NCBI GenBank assembly: GCA_021771575.1
Contig: JAETOX010000018.1
Coordinates: forward strand, 1-34,024
Direction of reading: 5' to 3'
DNA from: Bacteroides sp.
GTDB lineage: Bacteria > Bacteroidota > Bacteroidia > Bacteroidales > Marinifilaceae
DNA length: 34,024 nt
The notes under the pieces were generated by a model, which saw only the letters and a program-made list of their open reading frames with translations, was not told the origin of the DNA and made no database searches. Position numbers and translations under genes: made by a program. This document shows positions 14,242-24,600 of the stretch, piece after piece (positions within the stretch are counted from its first letter, which is position 1; each line of letters starts with the position of its first letter).

Positions 14242-17200
14242 TTAAAATTTAAGGGTTAAACCGATGGTAAATTTCCGGGCCAGAGGATAATTCCGCCCGC
14301 TGTCGATACCTGTGCGGATATCGACGATCTCCGGATCGATGCCCGAATAGTTCGAGAAAGTCAGCAAATTCTCTCCGCTGACAAAAAAGCGCAATTGCTC
14401 GATTTTCCAATTCCGGATAAGGGAGCGGGGTAAATTATATCCCAAGGTAGCCGTTTTCAGTTTCAACCAATTGACTTTTTCTACATATCGGTCGATCACA
14501 GCCGTTTCGCTGGGGAAAAACTGCATCCGGCTATCAGCCTGTAGTTTAGCATAATCGGTATTATCGCCCGGCTTTTCCCAGAACGTCACGTCGCGGATAT
14601 CCATCAGCACCGGATGTTCCAATCCATTGTAATTAGGGATGATAGAGCCTCCGGGAAGGGTATTGTAAATGTGACGCCCCAACTGATAAGCCAGAGAGAA
14701 ATTCAGATCGAAACCTTTCCATTTCAATTCACTGACAATACCTCCACTGATTTCAGGCAACGCACTTCCCAGGTAAACGCGGTCGCCTGTACCGATAGAA
14801 CCGTCACCGTTTATGTCTACGTATTTCAGGTCTCCAGGCTTATAATACTGGATTCCTCCCATAGGCGCGCTCATGCCGACATTATTGTATATGATCGGCA
14901 CTTCGTCCTGACTGTTGATATAACCGGCAGTACGGTAACCATATATTCCGTTCAACGCTTTTCCGATGATTCCCCGGGAATTGTCTTTGTTATTATACGA
15001 TTTTTCGTAGCGGTTCCAGACTTTCGCTCCATTGACGGACAGCCGCCATGAAAAATCCGGTTTCCTGAAAATATCGTATTTGATCAATAATTCCAATCCT
15101 TCGTTCGAAATAGCCGCCGCATTCTGCCATTGCGAACCGTATCCGTTGTGTTCGCCGGGCAAAGAAACCGGGAACAGCAATTTATCTGTGTAGCGGTAAT
15201 AATAATCTAAGGTAACGCCCAAACGGTAGTTGAAAAAATCCAGGTCGAGTCCGAAATCGTATTGGTCGGTTTCTTCCCAGGTCAGGTCCTGATTATAGGC
15301 ACCCAGGGACCAGGAGGGTTCCAGTGTGCTGTTTCCCTCGAAAGGCGCACCGTTCTGCATAATTCCCAAAGCCAGATACGAAGACTCGAAATGCTTGCCG
15401 GAACGTCCCCAGCTGGCACGGATTTTACCGAAATTGAACCATTCTGCATTATTCTTCAGGAAGTTTTCTTCCGTAAAAGTCCAGCCGGCAGCCACGGAAG
15501 GAAAGGTCCCCCATTTTTTATGCTCGCCGAAAGTGGAACTCCCGTCGCGCCGGATACTGGCCGAAAACAAATATTTCTTTTTGTAGTTGTATTCCAGCCG
15601 GGCAAACCAGGAAATCAGTACTTCTTCCGTCATATCCGAGAGGTAATGTTGCAAGGCAATCTTACGTGTGAGCGAAGGGGTCAACTGCTGATCGCCCAAA
15701 TCCGGAAATCCGGGACGCACATAATAAATCTGGTCGCTGGGCGAATTTTCGCCGCTACCGCCATTGTATTCGGCCTGATCGTACTGATAAGAAAAGCCGG
15801 CCACGGCACTGAGGTGATGATCTTCGTGAATCGTGGTTTTATAAGTCAGCAGATTTTCGTTCAGCACCATCAGCGTGATTCCCGTTTCTCCGACACTTAT
15901 CGAGCGATTGGTGTTCATCAGATAAGAAGGTGTGAAACCGTTGCGCCGGTTCAGCGAATAGTCGGCCGCCAGGGAGGTCGATAAATTCAACCCTTTCAAG
16001 ATGTCATATCCCAGTTTGAAATTCGTACGTAAACGGATAGAACGGTTTTTCTCCTTGATATTTTTCATCTGGTCGACGATATAATCCCACACAGCAGAAC
16101 CTTCACCCGGATATAAAGAACTGAGGTGGAAAGGATCGCCGGGAACGACGCCGAGAAGGGGTGTACTCTGAAATCCTGAATTAAAGGAACCGTAGCCTTG
16201 TTTCCGGTTGGACAAAGAAGCATTCAAACGCAAATCCACCGTCAGTTTATTCACCGGAATAATATTCAGGCTGGAATTCAGGTCAATCCGGTTAAAACCG
16301 CTTCCTTTCAATATGCCGGATTCATCGTAATAACCCAGTCCCAGACTATAAGCTATATTTTCCGATCCGCCATACGACTGAATATTGGCATTCGTCACTT
16401 TCCCTTTGTGATAATACATCGGAAAAAAATTGGTGGAGTTATTATAAAAAGGATTCAAACTGTCCTGAAAGAAGAGTCCGTTTGAAGTCGAAGGCACCGG
16501 GTGCATCAACCCATCGAGTGTACCCCCGGGATGCAGATAATTTTCTTCCCAGGTTTCCGGATATTTGTAACGCAACGTTTCCATATCGAGGTAAGCGATG
16601 AGCTCATTTTTCAAAGCCCGTAGCCGAAAATCCCTTTCATAACGCCCGGTCATGATGGTAGGCAATTCCGGCAACACGCTCCAGCTCTGCGAAACATTTA
16701 CCGATAAAGAAGTTTTTTGGTTTTGACGTCCTTTTTTAGTGGTAACGATGATGACTCCGTTTGCAGCCCGGGAACCGTATATGGCTGCCGAAGAAGCATC
16801 TTTCAGGACTTCGATGGATTCTATCATATCCGGATTGATGTCGGCCAACAGGTTGGTTCCGGTCACTGGCGAAGTGAATGAATTCAAGGGCACTCCGTCC
16901 ACCACCCACAGAGGATTGGAGAAACGCCGTTCCAACTCGATGTCCAGCGAATTGTATCCCCGGATGGTAATAGCCGTTCCTCCGCCTCCAGGCGCTCCGG
17001 AAATATTGGTAATATCCATTCCGGCCACCCGCCCCTGTAACAATGTAGCGATATTGGGCGACGGTATGCCTTCCAGGTCTTCACCTTTCACCGTAGATAC
17101 CGCTCCTGTCATCTCTCTACGGGTGGTGGTTCCATAACCGACTACTTTTACTTCGTCCAAATCGGCCACTGATTCTTTGAGGGTAACAACCATAAAAGGT

Positions 17201-17730
17201 TGATCTTTCCGAAAATACTGTTTGCTGGCTTCATAGCCGACAGATGAAAAAATCAACGTACCGTCAGTGACTGGCAGGTTCATGACAAATTCCCCATTCC
17301 GGTCGGTTGCCGTCCCGGCAATCGTACCTTCCAGCCGAACGGTCACGCCCGGTAAAGGTTTTTTAGTTTCATCCAACACTCTACCACGCAAAATCTGGGA
17401 AACGACTCCGGAATTTACCCGGCCTGGCACCACCAGAATTTCATTCTCCCGTACGAGAGCTTTCAATTGTGTCCCGGCCAATACCGAATCAACCACAATC
17501 CGCAAGCGAACGGATTTTAATTCCAGGCTGATTTTTTTCTTTTCTTTTTCAATTTCCTCCCGCTTGTAACTCACACAGTTGTCACTGAGTCGATTGATTT
17601 CCTTCAATGCCTCCAGAACGGACACATCGTCTACTTTTAGGGTAATCAGCTTTTCAGTTTGCTGTCCCCATGCTCCGGACCAGGAAAAAATAATCCACAG
17701 GCCCAGAAAAAGGATACGATTTTTTTTCAT
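14242..17730 (-). CDS. SusC/RagA-family TonB-dependent transporter with STN domain
   Basis: 1162 residues from the ATG at 17730, which gives a clean signal peptide (MKKNRILFLGLWIIFSWSGAWG). The frame is open to 17802, but that extension runs back over the 3' end of FecR's intergenic gap and adds an unlikely 24 residues. Domains: STN about 25-102, carboxypeptidase-regulatory-like about 115-185, TonB-box-like DEVKVVGYG about 192-200, plug about 205-330 (GRVAGMDITNISGAPGGGG, VVDGVPLNS, VLKDASSAAIYGSRAANGVIIVTTKKG), then the barrel ending TLKF. It imports a large ligand with TonB energy and signals through FecR (17813-18994) to the sigma factor at 19056. The codons for SKQYF near residues 169-173 contain a 14-base copy of the repeat core found at 9988-10113. 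Confidence 0.96.
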   Translation of the reverse strand: MKKNRILFLGLWIIFSWSGAWGQQTEKLITLKVDDVSVLEALKEINRLSDNCVSYKREEIEKEKKKISLELKSVRLRIVVDSVLAGTQLKALVRENEILVVPGRVNSGVVSQILRGRVLDETKKPLPGVTVRLEGTIAGTATDRNGEFVMNLPVTDGTLIFSSVGYEASKQYFRKDQPFMVVTLKESVADLDEVKVVGYGTTTRREMTGAVSTVKGEDLEGIPSPNIATLLQGRVAGMDITNISGAPGGGGTAITIRGYNSLDIELERRFSNPLWVVDGVPLNSFTSPVTGTNLLADINPDMIESIEVLKDASSAAIYGSRAANGVIIVTTKKGRQNQKTSLSVNVSQSWSVLPELPTIMTGRYERDFRLRALKNELIAYLDMETLRYKYPETWEENYLHPGGTLDGLMHPVPSTSNGLFFQDSLNPFYNNSTNFFPMYYHKGKVTNANIQSYGGSENIAYSLGLGYYDESGILKGSGFNRIDLNSSLNIIPVNKLTVDLRLNASLSNRKQGYGSFNSGFQSTPLLGVVPGDPFHLSSLYPGEGSAVWDYIVDQMKNIKEKNRSIRLRTNFKLGYDILKGLNLSTSLAADYSLNRRNGFTPSYLMNTNRSISVGETGITLMVLNENLLTYKTTIHEDHHLSAVAGFSYQYDQAEYNGGSGENSPSDQIYYVRPGFPDLGDQQLTPSLTRKIALQHYLSDMTEEVLISWFARLEYNYKKKYLFSASIRRDGSSTFGEHKKWGTFPSVAAGWTFTEENFLKNNAEWFNFGKIRASWGRSGKHFESSYLALGIMQNGAPFEGNSTLEPSWSLGAYNQDLTWEETDQYDFGLDLDFFNYRLGVTLDYYYRYTDKLLFPVSLPGEHNGYGSQWQNAAAISNEGLELLIKYDIFRKPDFSWRLSVNGAKVWNRYEKSYNNKDNSRGIIGKALNGIYGYRTAGYINSQDEVPIIYNNVGMSAPMGGIQYYKPGDLKYVDINGDGSIGTGDRVYLGSALPEISGGIVSELKWKGFDLNFSLAYQLGRHIYNTLPGGSIIPNYNGLEHPVLMDIRDVTFWEKPGDNTDYAKLQADSRMQFFPSETAVIDRYVEKVNWLKLKTATLGYNLPRSLIRNWKIEQLRFFVSGENLLTFSNYSGIDPEIVDIRTGIDSGRNYPLARKFTIGLTLKF

Positions 17731-17812
17731 AGATTTGTAAAAGTATTTAATTAAACAGTAAACTCCGGTTTTCCGGAGATGTACAACCGGTAACATGCGC
17801 AACTGTTACCGG

Positions 17813-18994
17813 TTATTTCTTTTTATCCGATATATGGATCACTTTGTCTTCTATTTTAAAATCAGGTCCACCCAGCAAGGTTAATTTTTTCAACACACTT
17901 TCCAGGTCTGTATTCCGGTCGATTCGTCCGGTAAAGGTATGGGTTCCTCTCAAAGTGGTATCGAATATGTATTCTACATCATACCAGCGTACCAACATTC
18001 GCATCACCTCTTCCAGACTATCGTCGTTCAGGACAATGATCCCATCTCTCCATAAGGATTTCAAACGAACATCGATCTGCCTGATTTCCCACTCTCCCGT
18101 CCGCGGCCGCCAGCAAGCCTGATCGCCAGGTTGCAGGACCTCCCGCCATTCCGTATCCCGGACCGCTACTTCTACCTTCCCGGTTATGAGAGTAGTTTGT
18201 ATGGCTGGTTCATTTGTATAGGCCATTATATTAAAGACCGTCCCAAGTACTTTTGTTTCCAAAGCCCCCGATCTGACTATAAAAGGTTGTTCCGGCCGAT
18301 GAGTCACTTCAAAAAGAGCTTCTCCTTTCAATATAACTTCCCGTTTGTCCCCGCAAAATTGTACAGGATAAGTCAATTCTGATTCCGAATTCAGGAATAC
18401 TTTCGATCCATCGCTCAATATCAAAGAATAAATTCCTCCACGAGGAACAATAACGGTATTGAAAACAGGGACAGTGTCTGCCTGCTGTTGGGGACCGGTA
18501 CGATAGCGGGCTTGGCCGGAAGTAATCTCAATATCCAGCATTTCTGTGTTTACCAATGTATCCTGTTTATTTAAAGGAATTCGCCGCCCATTATTCAACA
18601 CCAATACGGCCTGGCGCGTAGCGGGGCGAATCGGCTGTATCGGGTCAGTTATGTCTCGCCAAGCAGAAAAAAAATAACAATATCCGGAAACAAGCAGAAA
18701 AATCACCGCTGCCGTCCGGGAACACCAGTTCAATATTAATTTTTTCCGTTTCCGGGAATGGATGGCCGTATCCAAATGTTTCCAGTGTTTTTCTTTATCT
18801 GTCAGCCGGCATACCCGGTCGAAATCGGTATATGACTTTCCTGCGGACAACTGTAACCATAAGTCTTTGTTTTCTTCAGAAAGCGACAACCAATTTTCGA
18901 ATTCCTGCTTTTCCTGTTCGCTCATACCCCCGGCATCCGTGATTTTGCGGATGATCAAGTCGGCTATTCCGATAGGGTCTATCTTCTCCGGCAT
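17813..18994 (-). CDS. FecR-family anti-sigma factor with DUF4974 C-terminus
   Basis: 393 residues. The N-terminal cytoplasmic helices (about 1-85) are followed by one membrane span at about 94-110 (TAAVIFLLVSGYCYFF). The periplasmic FecR domain (about 184-285) opens with IVPRGGIYSLILSDGSKVFLN. A DUF4974 tail (about 325-390) contains LEEVMRMLVRWYDVEYIF and TGRIDRNTDLESVLKKL. It holds the adjacent ECF sigma factor (19056-19607) until the STN domain of the downstream SusC signals ligand arrival. The order sigma, FecR, SusC, SusD is the classical Bacteroidales arrangement, in contrast to locus 1. The gap to the sigma gene is about 60 bases. Confidence 0.95.
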   Translation of the reverse strand: MPEKIDPIGIADLIIRKITDAGGMSEQEKQEFENWLSLSEENKDLWLQLSAGKSYTDFDRVCRLTDKEKHWKHLDTAIHSRKRKKLILNWCSRTAAVIFLLVSGYCYFFSAWRDITDPIQPIRPATRQAVLVLNNGRRIPLNKQDTLVNTEMLDIEITSGQARYRTGPQQQADTVPVFNTVIVPRGGIYSLILSDGSKVFLNSESELTYPVQFCGDKREVILKGEALFEVTHRPEQPFIVRSGALETKVLGTVFNIMAYTNEPAIQTTLITGKVEVAVRDTEWREVLQPGDQACWRPRTGEWEIRQIDVRLKSLWRDGIIVLNDDSLEEVMRMLVRWYDVEYIFDTTLRGTHTFTGRIDRNTDLESVLKKLTLLGGPDFKIEDKVIHISDKKK

Positions 18995-19055
18995 CCTGTT
19001 TTTCTTTTTTAATTTTTCCTATAATTTCACAAAAAAGAAAAACGGGTGAATGGAA

Positions 19056-19607
19056 TCAATAAAATAACAGTAAAAGCACCAAAAATCTTAGATCGCGAAG
19101 TTGTTCACGCAAGGCTTTGTATCCATTTTTTTTCAATGTCTTGACGGTATTGGGAGAGATATTCAATTTTACAGCAATTTCTTCAACCGTCATATCAAGC
19201 ATACTCAAACGAATCACCCGCTGGGTCCGGACAGGTAGAGTAGAAATGGCCCGCTGCACTTCCCCGCAAACTTCTGCTACAATGATAGCCTGGTTTTCTT
19301 CCACTGTTTCGGGGTTGTCCATGTTTTCCAATATTCGTTTATGAATGGAATGGTCCCGGAAATAACTCATGACTTTGTTGCGGAGAGTGAGATAAAAATA
19401 AGTCTTAACGGCCAGAACTTCCGAAAAAGTCTGTCTGTTTTTCCAGAATAAAAGAAAAGTTTCCTGAATAAAATCTTCGGCCAGCTCTTTATCGTGCGTC
19501 AGTTTGTATACATAGTAGAACAATCGCTTATACAACTCGTCGTGCAATTTTTTAAAAGCTTCCCGATTGCCGGCTGCAATACTTTCGATGTGTGAGTTTT
19601 CGAGCAT
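19056..19607 (-). CDS. ECF sigma-70 factor, FecI-like
   Basis: 183 residues from the ATG at 19607 (MLENSHIESIAAGNREAFKK); a TTG two codons earlier is possible but less likely. Region 2 covers about 20-90 (LAEDFIQETFLLFWKNRQ, VKTYFYLTLRNKVMSYFR). Region 4 covers about 115-172 with helix-turn-helix MTVEEIAVKLNISPNTVKTLKKNGYKAL. The tail ends in hydrophobic LRFLVLLLLFY, as often seen in Bacteroidales ECF factors next to FecR. It should activate the FecR-SusC-SusD-fasciclin operon just downstream. A candidate housekeeping promoter lies at 19633-19640. Confidence 0.95.
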   Translation of the reverse strand: MLENSHIESIAAGNREAFKKLHDELYKRLFYYVYKLTHDKELAEDFIQETFLLFWKNRQTFSEVLAVKTYFYLTLRNKVMSYFRDHSIHKRILENMDNPETVEENQAIIVAEVCGEVQRAISTLPVRTQRVIRLSMLDMTVEEIAVKLNISPNTVKTLKKNGYKALREQLRDLRFLVLLLLFY

Positions 19608-19632
19608 TCCCAAATCTATTCCTTATGGGAAA

Positions 19633-19640
19633 CAAACTTA
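19633..19640 (-). promoter_or_regulatory. Candidate -7 promoter element for the ECF sigma gene
   Basis: On the minus strand this reads TAAGTTTG, a match to the TAnnTTTG element of Bacteroidetes, 26 bases from the ATG at 19607. A second match (TAGATTTG, 19611-19618) is too close to the start codon to give a leader. No clear -33 box is seen. Confidence 0.5.
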
Positions 19641-19782
19641 AATAATAATCCCGAAAAATAGAGCCTCCTGTTATAAAAAAAGATTAATTTTCCCTACCGT
19701 CATCACAAAGAAGCTGTATAGAAATCAGCCTATAGGCCGAATAAAAGCGTGGATAGCCAAAAAAGAATTTCCCCTCAAAAAT

Positions 19783-19821
19783 AGAGAGCAGACATGCCGG
19801 AATCCCGGATATCTGCTCTCT
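19783..19821 (-). terminator. Intrinsic terminator of the OmpA-family gene
   Basis: Ten-base perfect arms (19783-19792 and 19812-19821, AGAGAGCAGA and complement) enclose a nested CCGG-AATC-CCGG hairpin. On the minus strand the stem is followed by ATTTTTGAGG, a reasonable U-tract. It lies about 90 bases past the stop of the gene ending at 19910 and separates it from locus 2. Confidence 0.8.
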
Positions 19822-19909
19822 AATTATGCAAGAGTTATCATTATTTGCTTCCCGATACAACCATTTCCGGAAAGAGGAGCCGGAAGGCCGGAAAACAAAA
19901 TTTTAAAGA

Positions 19910-21082
19910 TTACTCAACAATAACAGCGCGATTCAATTCAGGCTCATCGAAGCGGTTGTTAGTATCCCCTTCAGCCTTCATGATCAAACGATCTTTAGAG
20001 ATTCCGTATTTTTTCACTAACAGATCGTAAACATACTGCATCCGCTGTTCGCTCAGACGTTGATTGAGTTCTTTGCTACCGGTAGCTTTGTCGGCCGAAC
20101 CGATAAGAGTAAACGTTTTGTTTTTGTCAGCCTGCATAGCATGTTTTACGTAAAACTCAAGGTTAACCAATTCTTTATTGTCAAGGGTAGCTTTACCGAT
20201 CTTAAAGAATAATACAACCGGAGAAGCAGAAACTTTGGCCTCAGCAGCAACTACTTCGGGTTTCCGGTTACGCAGTGCCTCGTTTTCTTCGTTAAGAGCT
20301 TTGTTGTTGTTTGCCAATTTTGCGTTATCCCCTTCCAAAGCTTTGATGCGGTTCTGATAAGCGCTATAATCCACTTTCTCTGCCCGTTTGAAATTCCGAC
20401 GGTTCAATTTGAAAGCAACTCCTACCGTAACCGAAGTCATACCTTCTCCTTTACGTCCTCCGACAACACCATCAAAACGTTGGTTTACAAACATCTGACG
20501 AGCTTCGAGTGTCAGGTCAACCAAGTCACATAAACGAACATTGTTCAATAATCCTACGCTAACAGCAATTTCATCCTCATGGGTATCGTTCCCATAAGCC
20601 CGTGCCCAACCTGCACCAAGGAAAGGAATGAAATTCCAGGTACGGGTTTCTTTGTATCCGCTTACGGCATTCGAAAAATTCCACATTACATCTCCATGTA
20701 AATAAGAGACTCCGAATTTTTCTTTGAACATTTTTCCATCGATTCCTTTGGCGAAAGCACTCCGTGAGCTGGTCCAACCTTTAGCCTGGATGCCACTGTA
20801 ACCAACCCGGAACCCGGTGGAAGGAGTCAACCATTTTCCCACATAAATGTCAAGAGCAGGAGCCAAACGTTTACCAAAAGAACCGAAATCATCAAACTCA
20901 CCTTCGTAAATATTTACGCCGGCACCTACCCCCATGAAAACGTTATCGAAGAAACGATTCGTTTCATACGGACCGCGCAAAATTTTATTATTTACATCCC
21001 GGTTATTGTTTTCCTGTGCCGAAACACAAAAAGATCCACACGCCAACAAAATTGCCAGCATTCCACTTGTAAAAATTTTCAT
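19910..21082 (-). CDS. OmpA-family outer-membrane protein (beta-barrel, coiled coil, OmpA peptidoglycan-binding domain)
   Basis: 390 residues. A signal peptide (about 1-23, ending VSAQ) is followed by an eight-strand-type beta-barrel (about 30-230, rich in aromatic alternation: FMGVGAGVNIYEG, FIPFLGAGWARAYG). A short coiled coil (about 240-272, RIKALEGDNAKLANNNKALN) leads into a C-terminal OmpA domain (about 285-390) with LNQRLSEQRMQYVYDLL and the closing NRAVIVE, the peptidoglycan-contact signature. It anchors the outer membrane to the cell wall. It resembles the abundant OmpA-like major proteins of Bacteroidales. LLAC at 12-15 looks faintly like a lipobox, but a type I signal suits a barrel better. 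It has its own terminator and a long AT-rich upstream region, so it is a single-gene unit unrelated to the flanking uptake loci. Confidence 0.94.
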   Translation of the reverse strand: MKIFTSGMLAILLACGSFCVSAQENNNRDVNNKILRGPYETNRFFDNVFMGVGAGVNIYEGEFDDFGSFGKRLAPALDIYVGKWLTPSTGFRVGYSGIQAKGWTSSRSAFAKGIDGKMFKEKFGVSYLHGDVMWNFSNAVSGYKETRTWNFIPFLGAGWARAYGNDTHEDEIAVSVGLLNNVRLCDLVDLTLEARQMFVNQRFDGVVGGRKGEGMTSVTVGVAFKLNRRNFKRAEKVDYSAYQNRIKALEGDNAKLANNNKALNEENEALRNRKPEVVAAEAKVSASPVVLFFKIGKATLDNKELVNLEFYVKHAMQADKNKTFTLIGSADKATGSKELNQRLSEQRMQYVYDLLVKKYGISKDRLIMKAEGDTNNRFDEPELNRAVIVE

Positions 21083-21606
21083 TTTAAATTCGATTAATTT
21101 TAACTGTTATCTAATTTCTATATGCAACAACATATAGTCTCTTTTTATTCAAATCCTTATTATATAAAAAACAACATACAAAAGAATGATTAACATTCAT
21201 CAAAATATATTTTTTACATATTTAAATTCCACAGCAAATTCAATACAAAATCAGGCTGCAATTTTACTATTAAAATTATTTATATACAATATTTACAACA
21301 AAAATTACAACCCAAAAAAAGACTTACATAATTTATTGATTTAAAACAAATTAACAATTCACTTTCATCACAAAGGACAAAATAAAACGAAAACTCTCCT
21401 ATTATATCCCCCCATTTTCGGCTTAAATTATTAAATAAGATTCCTAATTATTGTTCTTCAGAAGAATTGATGTAAAGGATACACTTTATGAAAAAAAATA
21501 TAGCCTTTCGTTCTGCCTGTAACCAGAGTCTGCAAAACACTTTACCCGGTCAGGCAATTGTACAAACCTGACCGGGTAAAGTGTTTCTGAAAACCAACAG
21601 CCGAAT
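21083..21606. other. AT-rich intergenic region upstream of the OmpA-family gene
   Basis: These 524 bases contain no credible gene. The part next to the OmpA-type gene (21083-21480) is very AT-rich and should hold that gene's promoter and a long leader, although I found no strict TAnnTTTG element on the minus strand. The distal end holds the 20-base-stem hairpin at 21535-21586. I see no tRNA, CRISPR or insertion-sequence ends. Confidence 0.7.
21535..21586. terminator. Long perfect hairpin at the end of the GH92 operon
   Basis: The arms at 21535-21554 and 21567-21586 are perfectly complementary over 20 bases, with a 12-base loop. The GC core (ACCCGGTCAGG) is flanked by A- and T-rich ends, so the stem itself provides a short U-run in both orientations. 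It starts 20 bases beyond the stop of the gene ending at 21607, the expected place for the terminator of the whole SusCD-GH92 operon. Confidence 0.85.
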
Positions 21607-24600
21607 TTATCTTTGAAGCAACGGCTCTATTTGGTCTTTTTCCGAAGGCCGGGGAGCAAAAGCATTAATGATCCTGAAATTTTCATCAATCAGTAGGAAA
21701 CGGGGAATCGAAGAGATATCCCAAGCTTCTCCCACCACATACGGATCAGCCAAAAATTCTTTTATGTGAGGCGGAATACCGTTTTTTTCAAGCTTTTTCT
21801 TCCACCAGTCGACTTTCTGGTCGATAGAAATCCCGATAAACTGAATGTCCGGATACTTTTCACTCAGCTTCTCAAAGTCGGGCAATTGGGCCAAACAAGG
21901 CAGACACCAGGTAGCCCAGAAATCCACATACAACACTTTTCCCTTAAAATCGCTTAAACGCATTTCTTTTCCATCAATATCCCGAAAAGGAATATCCACA
22001 GCAGGACGCCCTTCCATCAATCTAACCCGCTGTTTTAATTTCGCATTAAAAGAACTGCGCAAATCCTCATTCCGAATCCGGCGGGAAAAATCTGTAAATT
22101 TCCGATACTCCGCAAGCATTAACCCCTGATCCAACTGTTTCGCCTTTGCTAAAACAGACATGAATTCCGTAAAAACCGGCGACCGGGAGAAATGAAACAC
22201 TCCAGTTTCGGCACATTCCCGCAACACCTGCCGAACCTCGGATAATTCAAGGTAGCGATCGGAAACACAAAGTTCTTCGAGCAAAGGTTCGATCAGTGCC
22301 GCCTGCATCTGGTAAAAAGCCTTTTTCTTTTCTAGCTTTACCTGCGGAGAATCTTTATATTCGCTCAAACGCCCTACCGAAAAGTAATCCAAATAGGCTA
22401 TCAGCCGAGAAGCTTTTTGCCGGATATGCTCTATTTCTTTAAATTCCTGAGTCACACCGTTCAACCGTTCCAGTTGCTGCAAACGGATATCTATGAGACT
22501 ATCCGTTTTATTACAGTAAATGTCAAAAGACATGATCTGTTCCGGAAGACCGAATTCGTTCAACTGTTGCCCTATTTTACCAATATCCCAACCATTCAAC
22601 TGACCGCACAATCTCAAATAACGATTGGCATCTGCACCTTTCCCCTGAAAAGTCGTTTTTGTAGTTGTCCGGTTGAAGATAATTTCCAAATCATCTCCAG
22701 GTGATAAATATAAAATATTTTGTCCCACTTTGTAATAAGCCGGTTGATTCAGTTTTAACTTCAGATCGAACCGGCCGCAGGAATCCAGCATAATTTCTAT
22801 TGTCTTGTCATTATAAACCTCCGCAGCAATATCATCACGATTCATCTCAACCCGATCCAGGCCGAACTGCTTCAACGAACCGGATATTTTCACTCCCTCT
22901 GTTTCCATTTGTAAAGGATAAGAAGAAACGGAAGGCGGAACTGCCTTTTCCGTTATGCCACGTTTGTAATTCGGGCGATTGCTCATCACAAAATGTATAT
23001 CGGCACCGTTTTTAATATCTTCATAGGTCAAATAGGATTTATCGTATTTTTTACCATTCAGATAAACTTCCTTTACATATACATTTTTCGCAGACCAGTT
23101 TTTCGTAGTTACCCGGATATGTTTACCGTTACTCATCCGCATATCGACAGCAGCCAATCCTGGAGAGCCCAGATTGTAGATATTACTGGAAGGTGCCGTA
23201 GGATAAAATCCCATGGTATTGAAGATATACCAGGCTGACATTTGCCCGCAATCGTCGTTACCACTCAGTGCTCCGGGCTCATTTCCATAAAATGTATCCA
23301 TAATATACCGCACTTTCTCCTGACATTTCCAAGGTTGTTTCAGGTAATTGTAGATATACAAAATCTGATGGCAAGGCTCGTTTCCATGCCAGTAAGCACC
23401 GACCCGTCCCTGAATGTCATGTGCCCCGGGAATATCGTCGGCCATCTTCGTCACAAACATAGAATCCAGACGTTTTCTCAGCAAATCTTCTCCCGCTTCG
23501 TCGATATATCCCTGAATATCGTGGGGAACATACCAGGTATATTGCAAAGTAAATCCTTCCGTGATATCTCCCCAACCATGTACCGATCCTGGCCCCTGAT
23601 AAGCAACCGGAGAAAACGGAGTACGCCAGTTACCTTTACTGTCGCGGCCACGCATAAATTTGGTCTCCGGATCGATCAGATTTTTATAGGACAAAGCCCG
23701 TTTTATAAAAAAACGATAATCATCAGTTTTTCCCAATTTCTTCGCAACCTGAGCAATACAATAATCATCATAGGCATACTCCAGGCTCTTGGATACTGAT
23801 TCTTTTTCCTTATCAAAAGGCACCCATCCCAGTTCGGTGTACTCGGGCAGACAATCGTAATTCGGATTGGTTGCTGTGGTCTTCATCGCCTCGTAAGCCC
23901 GTTCGTAATCGAATCCCTTCACGTCTTTCATAATCGCATCGGCAATCACCGACACAGCATGATATCCGATCATACACCAGGTTTCATTCCCATAGAACGA
24001 CCAGATCGGTAACATATTTTCTACACTCTTATCATAATGTGCCAACATGGAATTGATAACATCGGCATTCACCTCACGCTGTACTAAATTAAATAATGGG
24101 TGTAAAGCACGATAAGTATCCCACAACGAAAACACCGTATAATTGGTAAATCCCTCCGCTTTACCGATATTCTTGTCCAGCTCCCGGAAACGACCGTCAG
24201 CATCCTGAAAAATAAAAGGATGCAGAAAAGCATGATATACCGAAGTATAGAAAGTCTCCATTTGCTGCTGATTACCTTTAATCGTAAACCGGGATAACTG
24301 TTCTTCCCACAATTGTTCGCCTTCGGCTTTCAAGGAAGCAAAAGTTTTACCTTCGAGTTCCCGTATATTCAACCTGGCTCCATCCGTACTAACCGCAGAA
24401 ACTGCCGTTTTTACAGTAACAATTTCCCCTTTGCGAGTAGGAAAACGCATCCAAAAACGGAGGTCTTTTCCCCAAGCCTCCAAACTACTGCGAAACCGTT
24501 TGGTATTATAAACCACCGGAACAGTATCCTGCATAATACCGAAATCCCGGAAAGGTTTAGAGAAAACTGCCGAAAAATAAATATGTCGTTCGGGTCCCCA

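Noticed and set aside
17731-17802. N-terminal extension of the locus 2 SusC to 17802.
   Set aside because: It places 24 residues ahead of an otherwise perfect signal peptide; the ATG at 17730 is the better start.
19728-19737. Ten-base perfect palindrome GCCTATAGGC upstream of the locus 2 sigma gene.
   Set aside because: Short, present once, and expected by chance at about this frequency in the window; noted but not called an operator.
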